Shown: positions 31,705-40,634, counted from the stretch's first letter. The stretch is DNA of 64,000 bases from Pelagerythrobacter aerophilus (GCF_003581645.1 NZ_QXFK01000015.1:62001-126000); one strand, 5' to 3'. Numbers and translations: made by a program. Notes: a model not told the origin generated them from the letters alone.

Positions 31705-32946
31705 TTACCCCTCCTTGACCAGCGTAACCTGCTGAACGTCGATCCCGCGCCCGCGGAACCCGCCTTCGCAGTACATCAGGTAGAACCGCCAGAGCCGGCG
31801 GAAGCGTTCGTCGAACTCGGCCGGCAGCCGCCCCTGCGCGGCCGCCGCGTCGAACCGTTCGCGCCAGGCCTTCAAGGTCGCGGCATAATCGAGCCCGAAG
31901 CTCTCGCAATCCTCCCACCGAAGCCCGCGTTCGCGCGCGAGTTGCTCGAACTCGCTGGTGCGGATCAGCAGGCCGCCGGGAAAGACATAGGCCTGGATGA
32001 AGTCCGCGCTCCTCGCGTAATCTTCGAACAGGCTGTCCTTCATCGAGATAAACTGGATCGCTGCGCGGCCGCCGGGCTTCAAGCAGCGGGCGATGCAGTC
32101 GAAATAGCTCGGCCAGTATTCGCGCCCGACCGCCTCGACCATCTCGACGCTGACGATCGCGTCGAACGTCTCCTCGACATCGCGGTAGTCCTGCTTGCGG
32201 AAGTCGATACCCGGGTCGTGGCGCTCACGCGCCCAGGCAAGCTGCTCCTCCGACAGGCTGATGCCGGTAACCTGCGCGCCGGCCTGAGCGAAAAAGTCCG
32301 ACAGGCCGCCCCAGCCGCAGCCGATCTCGAGCAGGGTCTCCGGCGCGCCGACACGCTCGGCGAGGCGCGCCCACTTGCGCCGCTGCGCCGCTTCGAGGTC
32401 ATCCCCCTCGCCCCAGATTGCCGAGGAATAGCTCATCGTCGGATCGAGCCAGGCAGCGTAGAAGTCGTTGCCGAGGTCGTAGTGCGCGTGGATGTTGCGC
32501 TCCGCGCCTTCGGGCGTGTTGCGGTTCATCCAGTGCGCGAGCCGTGCGGCCCAGCGAAACGGCCCGCGCGCGCGACCGGTGTCGCCCAGCGCGTCGCCAT
32601 TGGCCATGAACAGGGCGAACAGCGGCACCGGGTCGGGGCTGTCCCACTCGCCCGCTTCCCAGGCCTGATACCAGCCGATCGAGCCGTTGGTGGCGAGCCG
32701 CATGAGCGCGCGCCAGTCGTGGATCGTCACCTCGGCATCGAAACCGGGCCCCCGTCCGCCCACCACCCGGGTCGTGCCGTCGGGCAAGCGGCCGGTAATC
32801 GACCCGTTTTCGAGCCCCGCGTCAACGCGATCGAGGATCTTGTGAAAGCCCGGCGCGAACAGGCGCGCAAGCAGGCCAGGGCTGCGCTCGAACCGTGCGC
32901 CGCCAGTGAGGAGGGTTTCGCCCCTGCCTATCCCCTCTGCCTTCAT
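31705..32946 (-). CDS. cyclopropane-fatty-acyl-phospholipid synthase family methyltransferase
   Basis: A 413-residue SAM-dependent methyltransferase. The SAM loop is LLEIGCGWGGLSDFFA, then DYRDVEETFDAIVSVEMVEAVG, and the C-terminal CEGGFRGRGIDVQQVTL fits the CFA synthase family that adds methylene to unsaturated membrane lipids. ATG 32946 has AGGAG 7 nt upstream; a longer start lacks one. It leads a two-gene unit with the serine hydrolase. Some members act on other unsaturated acyl lipids, so the exact product is open. Confidence 0.9.
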   Translation of the reverse strand: MKAEGIGRGETLLTGGARFERSPGLLARLFAPGFHKILDRVDAGLENGSITGRLPDGTTRVVGGRGPGFDAEVTIHDWRALMRLATNGSIGWYQAWEAGEWDSPDPVPLFALFMANGDALGDTGRARGPFRWAARLAHWMNRNTPEGAERNIHAHYDLGNDFYAAWLDPTMSYSSAIWGEGDDLEAAQRRKWARLAERVGAPETLLEIGCGWGGLSDFFAQAGAQVTGISLSEEQLAWARERHDPGIDFRKQDYRDVEETFDAIVSVEMVEAVGREYWPSYFDCIARCLKPGGRAAIQFISMKDSLFEDYARSADFIQAYVFPGGLLIRTSEFEQLARERGLRWEDCESFGLDYAATLKAWRERFDAAAAQGRLPAEFDERFRRLWRFYLMYCEGGFRGRGIDVQQVTLVKEG

Positions 32947-33061
32947 GCGGCTCCTATGGACCGGGCGAAACGGCGGTTCAAGCATCACATCCGGCGCGAA
33001 CGGCAGTGCGCAAGCGACTACGATCGTGCTAACATCCCCGCGTTACGACATGGGGGCCGCG

Positions 33062-33472
33062 ATGACCAATCCGTTGATACGCAATGCCCTGGCAGTGGGT
33101 GCCGGGCTGGTTGCCGCCATGATCGCGATGGCGATCGTCCAGACGATCGGCGACGCGGTGCTACCTTCCCCGCCCGATCTCGCCGGCATGGAAGATCCGG
33201 CGCAAGCGATGGACCTGGTACCGGTCGAAGCGCGAATTGCAGTCGCCCTCGCCTGGTTTCTCGGTGCGCTGGCGGGTGCGTGCGCCGCGATCGCGATATC
33301 GCGGCGGGTGCTGCCGGCCTGGATCGTCGGTCTCCTGATCGCGCTCCTGGGCGTATGGAGCACGCGAATGGTGCCGCATCCCGACTGGCTGCTTGCGGCC
33401 AGCGCCGTTTTGCCGCTTGTCGCCGTGCTGGTCGCCAAACGACTGATGATCCGGCGGATCGTCGCGGTTTAA
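33062..33472 (+). CDS. small membrane protein with four predicted helices
   Basis: A 136-residue protein with helices at about 8-32 (ALAVGAGLVAAMIAMAIV), 55-78, 83-101 and 108-130. No family is recognised. ATG 33062 has GGGGG a few bases before it; an alternative ATG sits 12 nt upstream. It is divergent from the CFA synthase gene and lies 38 bp before the PAP2 gene on the same strand. Confidence 0.7.
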   Translation: MTNPLIRNALAVGAGLVAAMIAMAIVQTIGDAVLPSPPDLAGMEDPAQAMDLVPVEARIAVALAWFLGALAGACAAIAISRRVLPAWIVGLLIALLGVWSTRMVPHPDWLLAASAVLPLVAVLVAKRLMIRRIVAV

Positions 33473-33476
33473 GGGG

Positions 33477-33501
33477 GGAACGGCCCACCCGGCTGCGGGT
33501 T
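33477..33501 (+). promoter_or_regulatory. possible EcfG-type promoter for PAP2 gene (weak)
   Basis: GGAAC (33477-33481) and GGTT (33498-33501) are 16 bp apart; the -35 half is perfect and the -10 half differs in one base. Transcription would start almost at the ATG (33511), so the message would be nearly leaderless. Chance match is a real possibility. Confidence 0.25.
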
Positions 33502-33510
33502 GCCCCTGCA

Positions 33511-34260
33511 ATGGACGAGCTCTCCCGCGACACCCACCACCTTCCTGCAGAGACGGTCCGCCTGCCCGAGCGTGGGTTCACCATCGACCGGCGCAAGGCG
33601 CTGATCGCCGGCGCGCTGTGCTGGGCAGGTTTCGCCATCGTCGTCTGGTCCGTCGCTAACGGACGCATGGACGTTTTCGACCGGGTCGGGCTCCTGTCGG
33701 GACGCACCGGCACCGAACTGGCGCTCGTCGGGCCGGAGCTGGTGCGCGAGATCGTGCGCGACGTCACCGCACTCGGCGGCGTGTTCCTGCGCAACCTGTT
33801 CGCGATCGGCGGGGTCGTCGCGCTGCTATTCCTCCGGCTCAAGCGGGAGGCCATGCTGTTCGCCATGACCGTCATCACGGGATGGTTGGTCAACGGAGCC
33901 CTAAAGTTGGCGGTGGGACGCGAACGGCCTCAGATCGTCCCACACCTGATGGACGCGAGCGGCCAGAGCTTCCCTTCGGGCCACAGCTTCAACGCGGCCG
34001 TGGTCTATATCGCGATGGCCCTCGCCTTCGCCGCGCTGAGCCGCCGGCAATCCGTGCGCTATACGGTGATCGGCGCTGCCATGCTGATCTCCGCCATGGT
34101 CGCATGGAGCCGCGTAATGCTCGGCGTCCATTTCCCCAGTGACGTGGTCGCCGGCTGGCTCGGCGGCGCCGGCTGGGCCTTCATGGCGGCGGCGCTGCTC
34201 TACCGGCCTGCCAAGGCGGCGGCGGAGAGCGAAGCGGCTGAGAACCTTGCCCGCGCCTAG
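33511..34260 (+). CDS. PAP2-family phosphatase (membrane)
   Basis: A 249-residue integral membrane phosphatase. The three PAP2 motifs are intact: K132-LAVGRERP140, PSGH at 155-158 and S200-R201 with H207 and D211. Likely substrates are phosphatidic acid or undecaprenyl pyrophosphate. Five to six helices surround the active site on the periplasmic face. Its end overlaps the convergent YdjM-like gene by 4 nt. Confidence 0.92.
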   Translation: MDELSRDTHHLPAETVRLPERGFTIDRRKALIAGALCWAGFAIVVWSVANGRMDVFDRVGLLSGRTGTELALVGPELVREIVRDVTALGGVFLRNLFAIGGVVALLFLRLKREAMLFAMTVITGWLVNGALKLAVGRERPQIVPHLMDASGQSFPSGHSFNAAVVYIAMALAFAALSRRQSVRYTVIGAAMLISAMVAWSRVMLGVHFPSDVVAGWLGGAGWAFMAAALLYRPAKAAAESEAAENLARA

Positions 34261-35237
34261 CGCGGCGCGAGAGGGCTGCACTGCACGTCGGGCAGTGCAA
34301 CGCTGAACCGGTCGCGGGCTCGGGGATCGTAGAAGCGCGCATCGCGCAGGATTACCGAACCATCGGACGCGCGCTCGGCGAACGGCGCGCGAGACCAGAA
34401 GAGGAAGACCCCGACTTGCGGATTGGCATTTTGTAGCGCCCGCACGGGAGCGATGTCGCAAACTTTTTCCGCAGGATAACCAGGGCAGTCATCAAAGCAG
34501 AAACGATTAATTGCTTCGGGATTCTTCAGCGCACCATCCCATTCGGTAGAACTCCAGATCATGTTCTCCTGATAGGTCAGCACCTCCCGTGACCAGAATT
34601 GAATGGGAACAGGACTTATTATTTTTGTACTCCCGTGATCGACGCTTTTCTCAAAATCATACTGATACGCCGTAATCGCCCCGTTCAACCCGATGTAACC
34701 AACAGCCACCGCAATCGCTATCCGCGCCGGACGCCGCCACTCTCCGCCTTGTCTCTCCCGTCGCAGCGAGAACCAGGTAGCAAAGCCCATCAGTGCCCAC
34801 AGCCACACATCAATGATGAACAGCGTGTCGCCGTAGAACCAGCGGCTCGAGAACGGCTCGAGCAGGCGGATGCCGTAGACGTTGAGCCAGTCGAGCGCCG
34901 GATGCGACAAGCCGGCGATGAAGCTGAGCGCGTAGAGCCAGCCGAAATGCACCGGCAATCGCCCTTTGGGCCGCCGCCCGCGGCTTGCCTGCCATCGGTC
35001 GAACCACCAGAGTGCGCCTGCAAGGATCAAGGGCAGTAGCACCCAAGCAATCGGCCCGTGGGTGATCCCCCGCCGAAATCCGAGATGCTCCACCCCGTCG
35101 AGCCAGAAGAAGCACGCCGCGTCGACGTCCGGCAGGTTCGCGCCGATGATCAGCGCGGGCATCGCCAGCCCGGTCTTCCGCTTGAGCCCCGCCTGCCCGA
35201 TCAGCGCCCCGACGAGGCTGTGGGTGATGTTGTCCAT
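34257..35237 (-). CDS. metal-dependent hydrolase-like membrane protein (YdjM family)
   Basis: A 326-residue integral membrane protein of the YdjM family. Conserved His/Asp positions lie in MDNITHSLVGALIG, GANLPDVDA, RRGITHGP and GLSHPALDWLN, and helices lie mostly in the first 190 residues. The C-terminal periplasmic part, about residues 185-245, comes from an AT-richer patch (34501-34680, 82 G or C of 180 bases, 46 percent), unlike its neighbours. It overlaps the PAP2 gene by 4 nt at the 3' ends and lies 21 bp upstream of korB. The biochemical role of this family is unknown. Confidence 0.85.
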   Translation of the reverse strand: MDNITHSLVGALIGQAGLKRKTGLAMPALIIGANLPDVDAACFFWLDGVEHLGFRRGITHGPIAWVLLPLILAGALWWFDRWQASRGRRPKGRLPVHFGWLYALSFIAGLSHPALDWLNVYGIRLLEPFSSRWFYGDTLFIIDVWLWALMGFATWFSLRRERQGGEWRRPARIAIAVAVGYIGLNGAITAYQYDFEKSVDHGSTKIISPVPIQFWSREVLTYQENMIWSSTEWDGALKNPEAINRFCFDDCPGYPAEKVCDIAPVRALQNANPQVGVFLFWSRAPFAERASDGSVILRDARFYDPRARDRFSVALPDVQCSPLAPR

Positions 35238-35258
35238 TTCCCCCGCTAGTCGCTGCGA

Positions 35259-36293
35259 TCAGACCGGATCGGCAGCCGTTCCGCTGACGGTCCAGGTCTG
35301 GCCCTTGCCGAGGAGCTTGGCGAGGTCCGCCGTCTTGCCCTCGCTCGCCTTCGCACGCTCTTCGATGACGGCGGTTTCGAAGGTCGGGCGCGGGTCGTCG
35401 TAGAGGACGCCGAGCGCCATCGGGAACGGGCCGAACGGCATTTCGATCAGCATGTGCGCGATCGAGCGGTTGGTGACGTCGTGCACCAGGACCTCGGCCG
35501 CCTGCCAATCGCCGTCCACGACGTCGACCACCTTGAGTTCAAGACGGTCGCGGTCGAGTGCGATGCCCCTGGCGCCGCCAGCGAACAGCATCGGTTCGCC
35601 GTTCTCGAGCCAGAGCTGCCGATCCTCGGCCCCCTTGGGTGCGGCGAAGTCGTTGAACACGTCCTTGTTGTAGACGATGCAGTTCTGGAAGATCTCGATG
35701 AAGGCCGCGCCCTGGTGTGCGTGGGCGGCCTTGAGCACATCCGGCAGATTCTTCGATACGTCGAAGCCGCGGCCAACGAAGCGCGCGCCCGATCCGAGCG
35801 CGAAGGCGGCGGGCCGCGCCGGATGGTCGTAGGAGCCGAGCGGGGTCGACGGCGACTTCGTGCCCTCGCGGCTGGTCGGCGAGTACTGGCCCTTGGTCAG
35901 GCCGTAAATCTCGTTGTTGAACAGCATGATCTGCATGTTCACGTTGCGCCGGAGCACGTGCATCAGATGGTTGCCGCCAATCGACAAACCGTCGCCGTCG
36001 CCGGTCACCAGCCAGATATCGAGATCGGGATTGGCCAGCTTCACGCCCGTCGCCACCGCAGGCGCGCGGCCGTGGATCGTGTGGAAGCCATAGCTTTCCA
36101 TGTAGTACGGGAAGCGGCTCGAGCAGCCGATGCCGGAGATGAACACCGTGTTCGCCGGATCCGCGCCGAGTTGCGGCAGCGTGCGCTGCACGGCCTTGAG
36201 GATCGCATAGTCCCCGCAACCCGGGCACCAGCGAACTTCCTGGTCGGTTTCCCAGTCCTTGAGGGTGGTTTCGATCTTTACTGGGGCGTTCAT
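35259..36293 (-). CDS. korB: 2-oxoacid:ferredoxin oxidoreductase beta subunit
   Basis: A 344-residue thiamine pyrophosphate-binding beta subunit that decarboxylates a 2-oxo acid, probably 2-oxoglutarate, to the acyl-CoA with ferredoxin as acceptor. Visible are the cluster-type cysteines in RWCPGCGDYAIL and the TPP/Mg segment LVTGDGDGLSIGGNHLMH, NNEIYGLTKGQYSPTS. The alpha subunit gene lies upstream across 99 bp that contain a REP-like palindrome. No separate gamma or delta subunit genes are nearby, so this is the two-subunit type. Confidence 0.92.
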   Translation of the reverse strand: MNAPVKIETTLKDWETDQEVRWCPGCGDYAILKAVQRTLPQLGADPANTVFISGIGCSSRFPYYMESYGFHTIHGRAPAVATGVKLANPDLDIWLVTGDGDGLSIGGNHLMHVLRRNVNMQIMLFNNEIYGLTKGQYSPTSREGTKSPSTPLGSYDHPARPAAFALGSGARFVGRGFDVSKNLPDVLKAAHAHQGAAFIEIFQNCIVYNKDVFNDFAAPKGAEDRQLWLENGEPMLFAGGARGIALDRDRLELKVVDVVDGDWQAAEVLVHDVTNRSIAHMLIEMPFGPFPMALGVLYDDPRPTFETAVIEERAKASEGKTADLAKLLGKGQTWTVSGTAADPV

Positions 36294-36303
36294 AAAATCA
36301 CCT

Positions 36304-36384
36304 CGTCACCCCGGCGAGGGCCGGGATCTGGTGCAGCGAAGTCGGGCGATGCGGAGAGCGATCCCGGCCTGCGCCGGGACGATG
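36304..36384. repeat. REP-like intergenic palindrome between korA and korB
   Basis: An imperfect inverted repeat of about 22-bp arms (left GTCACCCCGGCGAGGGC at 36305 onward, right ending GGCCTGCGCCGGGACGA at 36384). Eighteen of the 22 arm positions pair, around a 34-base centre. The GCCGGGAT/ATCCCGGC core is the type seen in sphingomonad intergenic REP elements. The transcript of korA would fold here, so it may act as an mRNA stabiliser or attenuator between the two subunits. Confidence 0.65.
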
Positions 36385-36392
36385 GGAAAGCG

Positions 36393-38411
36393 TCATTGGT
36401 TCACCGCCCCGGTATCCGATCCCTCACCCGGGAGCGCGGCGTCGTCGCCGTGGAAGGGGGCATCGGGATAGCTACCGTCGTCATGGCCGGATTCGGATAC
36501 CGGCAACTGCTGCTCGTTCGCAGGAACCTCGCCGCCCTCGTTTCCGGGGATGTCGTCGAAGTACTTGTCGATCGCCTCCTCCAGCTCGGCGATCTGGAAC
36601 GGCTGGCCGCTGGTCTTGGTCAGCGGCTCGGCGTCGACCAGGAACTGGTCGCGCAGCACCGTTTTGAACTGGCCCGTGTTCATCTCGGGCAAGAGGATTT
36701 TGTCGAAACCCTTGAGCAGCGCGCCCAGATTGGCCGGCAGCGGCCAGATATGGCGCACGTGGATATGGCTGACGTCCAGCCCCTTGCGCCGCGCACGGCC
36801 GACCGCCTGATGGATCGGGCCGTAGGTCGAGCCCCAACCCACCACCGCCAGCTTGCCGGTGGATTCGCCGAGCGCGACGTCCTGGTCCGGCACCGCGATG
36901 CCTTCGACCTTCGCCTTGCGGGCATCGGTCATCCTCTGGTGGTTGTCGGGCGAGTAATCGATGTTGCCGGTCAGCTCGTGCTTCTCGATGCCGCCGATGC
37001 GGTGCAGCAAGCCCGGCGTGCCCGGCTTGATCCACGGCCGCGCGCCCTTCACGTCGCGCTTGTAGGGCAGCAGCCGGTCGCCGTCGTTCCTCTCGGTGAG
37101 GAACTCGACCGGAAATTTCTCGTAGCTCGCGGGATCGGGCACCTTCCACGGCTCGGCCGCATTGGCGATGTAGCCATCGGTCAGCAGCATGACGGGGGTC
37201 ATGTACTGGACCGCGATGCGGCAAGCCTCGATCGCGCAGTCGAACGCGTCGGACGGGCTGCGAGCAGCAATTACCGGCATCGGCGCGTCACCGTTGCGGC
37301 CATAGACGGCCTGGTAGAGGTCGCTTTGCTCGGTCTTCGTCGGGAGACCGGTGGACGGCCCGCCGCGCTGCGAGTTGACGATCACCAGCGGCAGCTCGGT
37401 CATGATGCCGAGACCGATCGCCTCGGTCTTGAGCGCAATGCCCGGGCCGGAAGACGAAGTGACGCCCAGTTGCCCGGCGTAGCTGGCGCCGATCGCCGCG
37501 CAAACTGCCGCAATCTCGTCCTCAGCCTGGAAGGTGGTGACGCCGAACTCCTTGAGCCGCGTGAGGTGGTGCAGGATCGCGCTCGCCGGCGTGATCGGGT
37601 AGCCGCCGAAGAACATCGGCAGCTCGGCAAGCTGCGCACCCGCGACGAGGCCGAGCGAAACCGCCTCGGCCCCGGTGATCGTGCGGTAGAGACCGGGCGC
37701 ACTCGCAACCGGCGCCACGTGAACCTGCTTGAGCGGCCCCGAAAGCTCTGCCGTCTCGCCGTAAGCATGCCCTGCATCGAGCGCGGCGATATTGGCGTTC
37801 GCAATGTCGGGCTTGGTCTTGAACTTCGCGCGCAGCCATTCGTGCAGCGGTTCGCGCGGACGGTCGAACATCCACAGCGCGAGGCCGAGGGTCCACATGT
37901 TCTTGGAACGCAGCGCGTCCTTGTTGCCGAGGCCGAACGGCTTGACCGCCTCGATCGTCAGCGCGCTGATGTCGAACGCGAGCACGTCGTACTTCGCAAG
38001 GCTGCCGTCCTCGAGCGGATTGCTCTCGTACTTCGCCTTGTCGAGGTTGCGCTTGGTGAACTCGCCGGTGTCGGCGATGATCAGTCCGCCCGGCTTCAGC
38101 GCCGCCAGGTTCACCTTGAGCGCCGCCGGGTTCATCGCCACAAGCACGTCGGGCGCGTCACCCGCGGTGTTGATCTGGCGGCTGCCGAAGTTGATCTGGA
38201 AGGCGGAGACGCCGAACAGCGTACCTTGCGGCGCACGGATCTCGGCCGGGAAGTCGGGGAACGTCGCAAGATCGTTGCCCGCGAGCGCGGTAGAGAGCGT
38301 GAACTGCCCACCCGTGAGCTGCATGCCATCGCCGGAGTCTCCGGCGAAACGCACAACGACGGCATCGGGATTTTCCGCTTCCAGCGGCGTGTCGGCGGCT
38401 TGGGTAGCCAT
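36393..38411 (-). CDS. korA: 2-oxoacid:acceptor oxidoreductase alpha subunit (gamma-alpha fusion)
   Basis: A 672-residue subunit with an N-terminal gamma-type domain (VVRFAGDSGDGMQLTGGQFT) fused to the alpha pyrimidine-binding domain (FGGYPITPASAILHHLTRL, QAEDEIAAVCAAIGASYAG). With KorB it oxidises a 2-oxo acid reversibly; the 2-oxoglutarate assignment is by family resemblance. It is divergent from the alpha/beta hydrolase gene across 174 bp. Its transcript continues through the REP element into korB. Confidence 0.92.
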   Translation of the reverse strand: MATQAADTPLEAENPDAVVVRFAGDSGDGMQLTGGQFTLSTALAGNDLATFPDFPAEIRAPQGTLFGVSAFQINFGSRQINTAGDAPDVLVAMNPAALKVNLAALKPGGLIIADTGEFTKRNLDKAKYESNPLEDGSLAKYDVLAFDISALTIEAVKPFGLGNKDALRSKNMWTLGLALWMFDRPREPLHEWLRAKFKTKPDIANANIAALDAGHAYGETAELSGPLKQVHVAPVASAPGLYRTITGAEAVSLGLVAGAQLAELPMFFGGYPITPASAILHHLTRLKEFGVTTFQAEDEIAAVCAAIGASYAGQLGVTSSSGPGIALKTEAIGLGIMTELPLVIVNSQRGGPSTGLPTKTEQSDLYQAVYGRNGDAPMPVIAARSPSDAFDCAIEACRIAVQYMTPVMLLTDGYIANAAEPWKVPDPASYEKFPVEFLTERNDGDRLLPYKRDVKGARPWIKPGTPGLLHRIGGIEKHELTGNIDYSPDNHQRMTDARKAKVEGIAVPDQDVALGESTGKLAVVGWGSTYGPIHQAVGRARRKGLDVSHIHVRHIWPLPANLGALLKGFDKILLPEMNTGQFKTVLRDQFLVDAEPLTKTSGQPFQIAELEEAIDKYFDDIPGNEGGEVPANEQQLPVSESGHDDGSYPDAPFHGDDAALPGEGSDTGAVNQ

Positions 38412-38585
38412 CGGAATTCCTTTTCAGGCGCCGCACTTTGGCGGTGCACTCGTTACGCTGGGGCACCTATGTATCCGCCCTAGCGCCCGCAATGAAGTTT
38501 TTCTCCCCCGGGTGAAAAATGTCGAGTGGAAAACGGCCCACCGCGCGCTAGGATTGCGAAAAGCAACCGATAAGCGGAGGGGACA

Positions 38586-39539
38586 TTGGTCGATACCGAA
38601 CATGACGTGCGCGAGGACGTGCGCGGATTTCTCGACATGCTCGAACAGATGGGCCGTCCGGGCGTCGAGGAACTGCCGGTCGAGGAAGGCCGCGAGGGGA
38701 TGCGCTTGCTCGGCACGCTCGCCGAAGCCGAACCGCGTCAACTCGCCGTGATCCGCGACCTCGCCTGCCCCGGGCCGGCGGGCGAAATTCCGCTGCGCTT
38801 CTACGACACGAAGGAATCCCGCGCGCCCAGCCCCTGCGTCGTGTTCATCCATGGTGGCGGATTCACGATCGGCGACCTCGAGGTCTACCATTCGCTCTGC
38901 ACGGAAATCTCCCACCAGCTCGACCTGCCGGTCGTCTCGGTCGATTACCGCCTCGCCCCCGAACACCCCTTCCCCGCCGCGCCCGACGACTGCGAGGCGG
39001 CGGCGCGCTGGATCGCCTCCAGCCCCGCAGAACTCGGACGGCAGTTCACCGGCCTCGTCATCACCGGCGACAGCGCGGGCGGCAATCTGACGATCGTCAC
39101 CGCAAACGAGCTCTGTGCGCGCCCGGCCGAGGTGCCGGTGATCGTGCAGGCGCCGATCTATCCAGTGGCGGACGACGTTCGCGAGCACCAGAGCCTCAAG
39201 GATTTCTTCGAAGGTTTCTTCCTTACCGGCGCGGCAATGGCATGGTTCACCGACAACTACGGCGGCGATCCCAACGATCCGCGCCATACGCCGATGGCTG
39301 GGGACTGTTCGGGCGCGCCGCCGACCGTGCTGTGCACCGCCGGGCTCGATCCGCTGCGCGACTCGGGCCGCAGCTACGCTGCCCACCTGATCCGGCAGGG
39401 GACGGAGGTCTGCTATCTGGAGTTTCCCGGGATCATTCATGGCTTTACCACCTTGCGCAAGGCGATCCCGAGCGGGCAGAAGGACCTCGATTCCTTCCTC
39501 GCCGCGATCAGGCTGATGCTCGAGCGGCACGCAAACTAG
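38586..39539 (+). CDS. alpha/beta hydrolase (hormone-sensitive lipase-type esterase)
   Basis: A 317-residue hydrolase of the HSL family. The oxyanion hole motif is HGGG and the nucleophile is in TGDSAGGN, with the Asp in TAGLDPLRD and His in IIHGFTTL. There is no signal peptide, so it is cytosolic. The start is TTG 38586, chosen because GGAGG lies 5 nt upstream (38576-38580); the next ATG has no such site. It leads rppH by 13 bp, probably in one transcript. Confidence 0.87.
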   Translation: MVDTEHDVREDVRGFLDMLEQMGRPGVEELPVEEGREGMRLLGTLAEAEPRQLAVIRDLACPGPAGEIPLRFYDTKESRAPSPCVVFIHGGGFTIGDLEVYHSLCTEISHQLDLPVVSVDYRLAPEHPFPAAPDDCEAAARWIASSPAELGRQFTGLVITGDSAGGNLTIVTANELCARPAEVPVIVQAPIYPVADDVREHQSLKDFFEGFFLTGAAMAWFTDNYGGDPNDPRHTPMAGDCSGAPPTVLCTAGLDPLRDSGRSYAAHLIRQGTEVCYLEFPGIIHGFTTLRKAIPSGQKDLDSFLAAIRLMLERHAN

Positions 39540-39552
39540 GGCACCAACGAAC

Positions 39553-40026
39553 ATGAACGAACTCGGCTACCGCCCCTGCGTCGGAGTCATGCTGGTCAAC
39601 GCCGACGGCAAGGTCTTCGTCGGCCGCCGCATCGACAACAAGGAAGGCGACTGGTGGCAGATGCCGCAGGGCGGCGTCGACGAGGGTGAGGATCTAGTGG
39701 CGGCCGCACTGCGCGAACTGGCCGAGGAGACCGGCGTACGGGCCGAGCACGTGTCGATCCTCAAGCGGATGGAAGAGCCGGTGCGCTACGACCTGCCGGA
39801 GGAGCTTGTGGGCAAGCTTTGGGGCGGAAAGTATCGCGGGCAGGAGCAGGTCTGGTTCCTCGCCCGCTTCAGCGGTAGCGATACCGATATTGACCTGGAA
39901 GCCCACGATCCGCCCGAGTTCTGCGACTGGAAATGGGCCGAGCCCGAGCAGCTTCCCGAACTGATCGTGCCGTTCAAAAAGCGCGTCTATCGCACGGTCG
40001 TCGAAGCGTTCCGCGAACTGGTATAG
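39553..40026 (+). CDS. rppH: RNA pyrophosphohydrolase
   Basis: A 157-residue Nudix enzyme that removes pyrophosphate from the 5' end of mRNAs to start decay. It starts YRPCVGVMLVNADGKVFVG and the Nudix box is G40 to V62 (GGVDEGED, RELAEETGV). The C terminus holds EFCDWKWAEPEQLPELIVPFK, a standard RppH feature. It lies 13 bp after the esterase gene. No coding overlap is seen. Confidence 0.93.
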   Translation: MNELGYRPCVGVMLVNADGKVFVGRRIDNKEGDWWQMPQGGVDEGEDLVAAALRELAEETGVRAEHVSILKRMEEPVRYDLPEELVGKLWGGKYRGQEQVWFLARFSGSDTDIDLEAHDPPEFCDWKWAEPEQLPELIVPFKKRVYRTVVEAFRELV

Positions 40027-40068
40027 CGCAGCGCTTGAGCTTGCGCACAGGCGCGGCTCACAAGCAGA

Positions 40069-40575
40069 TCAGTTCGCCTTGCTCACCTGTGCTTCGGGCA
40101 TAACCGATTCGGCGGCAAGCACCGGAGTGCGCGGGCCGCGCTGGATCGAGGCAGCGAGTTCGCGCGTTTCGGGGCAGCCTTCGCCGCACATGCTCTTGAG
40201 CTTCGCCAGGTTGGCTTTCGCCTTCTCGACCGCGCCCTTCTCCAGCAAGGCTTCGCCCTCGCCGGAAATCGCCGCGAGGTTGCCTGGATCGCGCGCCAGC
40301 GTTTCGCGGTAATAGTGGATCGCCTTGCCCTGCAGGCCTTCGGCACGCGACGCTTGGGCGAGCTCGAGGAAGATCGGCGTATACCCCGGATCGACGGCCA
40401 GTGCGGCTTCGAAAGCGTCGATGGCGCGCTGCGGCTGCTCGGCGGCGAGCGCCGCGCGGCCTTCCGCGATCAGTGCCGCCGCGCGCGGGTCGGCTTCGCG
40501 TTCCGCACCCATCCCGACGCTTGCGGTAAGCGCAACGGCCAGCGAAAGGGCAACGGCTGCGGGGGCAAAACGCAT
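40069..40575 (-). CDS. periplasmic tetratricopeptide-repeat protein
   Basis: A 168-residue protein with a signal peptide (PAAVALSLAVALTASVGMGAE) and about three TPR-type helix pairs (QPQRAIDAFEAALAVDPG, LQGKAIHYYRETLARDPG). It has a CGEGC pair near the C terminus. ATG 40575 has AGGAG 9 nt upstream. Probably a periplasmic scaffold; partners are unknown. It is 59 bp downstream of the RsmB-type methyltransferase gene. Confidence 0.82.
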   Translation of the reverse strand: MRFAPAAVALSLAVALTASVGMGAEREADPRAAALIAEGRAALAAEQPQRAIDAFEAALAVDPGYTPIFLELAQASRAEGLQGKAIHYYRETLARDPGNLAAISGEGEALLEKGAVEKAKANLAKLKSMCGEGCPETRELAASIQRGPRTPVLAAESVMPEAQVSKAN

Positions 40576-40634
40576 GATCAACTCCTGGTAGGCCCTGGCA
40601 CCTGCAGATGGTTCCTCTGCCATAGTGCCGCCGG

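Noticed and set aside
31456-33510. upstream part of a 934-codon frame ending in the PAP2 gene
   Set aside because: Only the last 249 codons from ATG 33511 carry the PAP2 motifs; the rest overlaps CFA synthase and serine hydrolase genes in antisense.
35454-38483. 1009-codon open frame antisense to korA-korB
   Set aside because: Its predicted product is rich in Arg, Asp, Val and Leu without a known domain and it lies exactly opposite two well-identified genes. Long antisense frames are expected where third positions are GC-rich.
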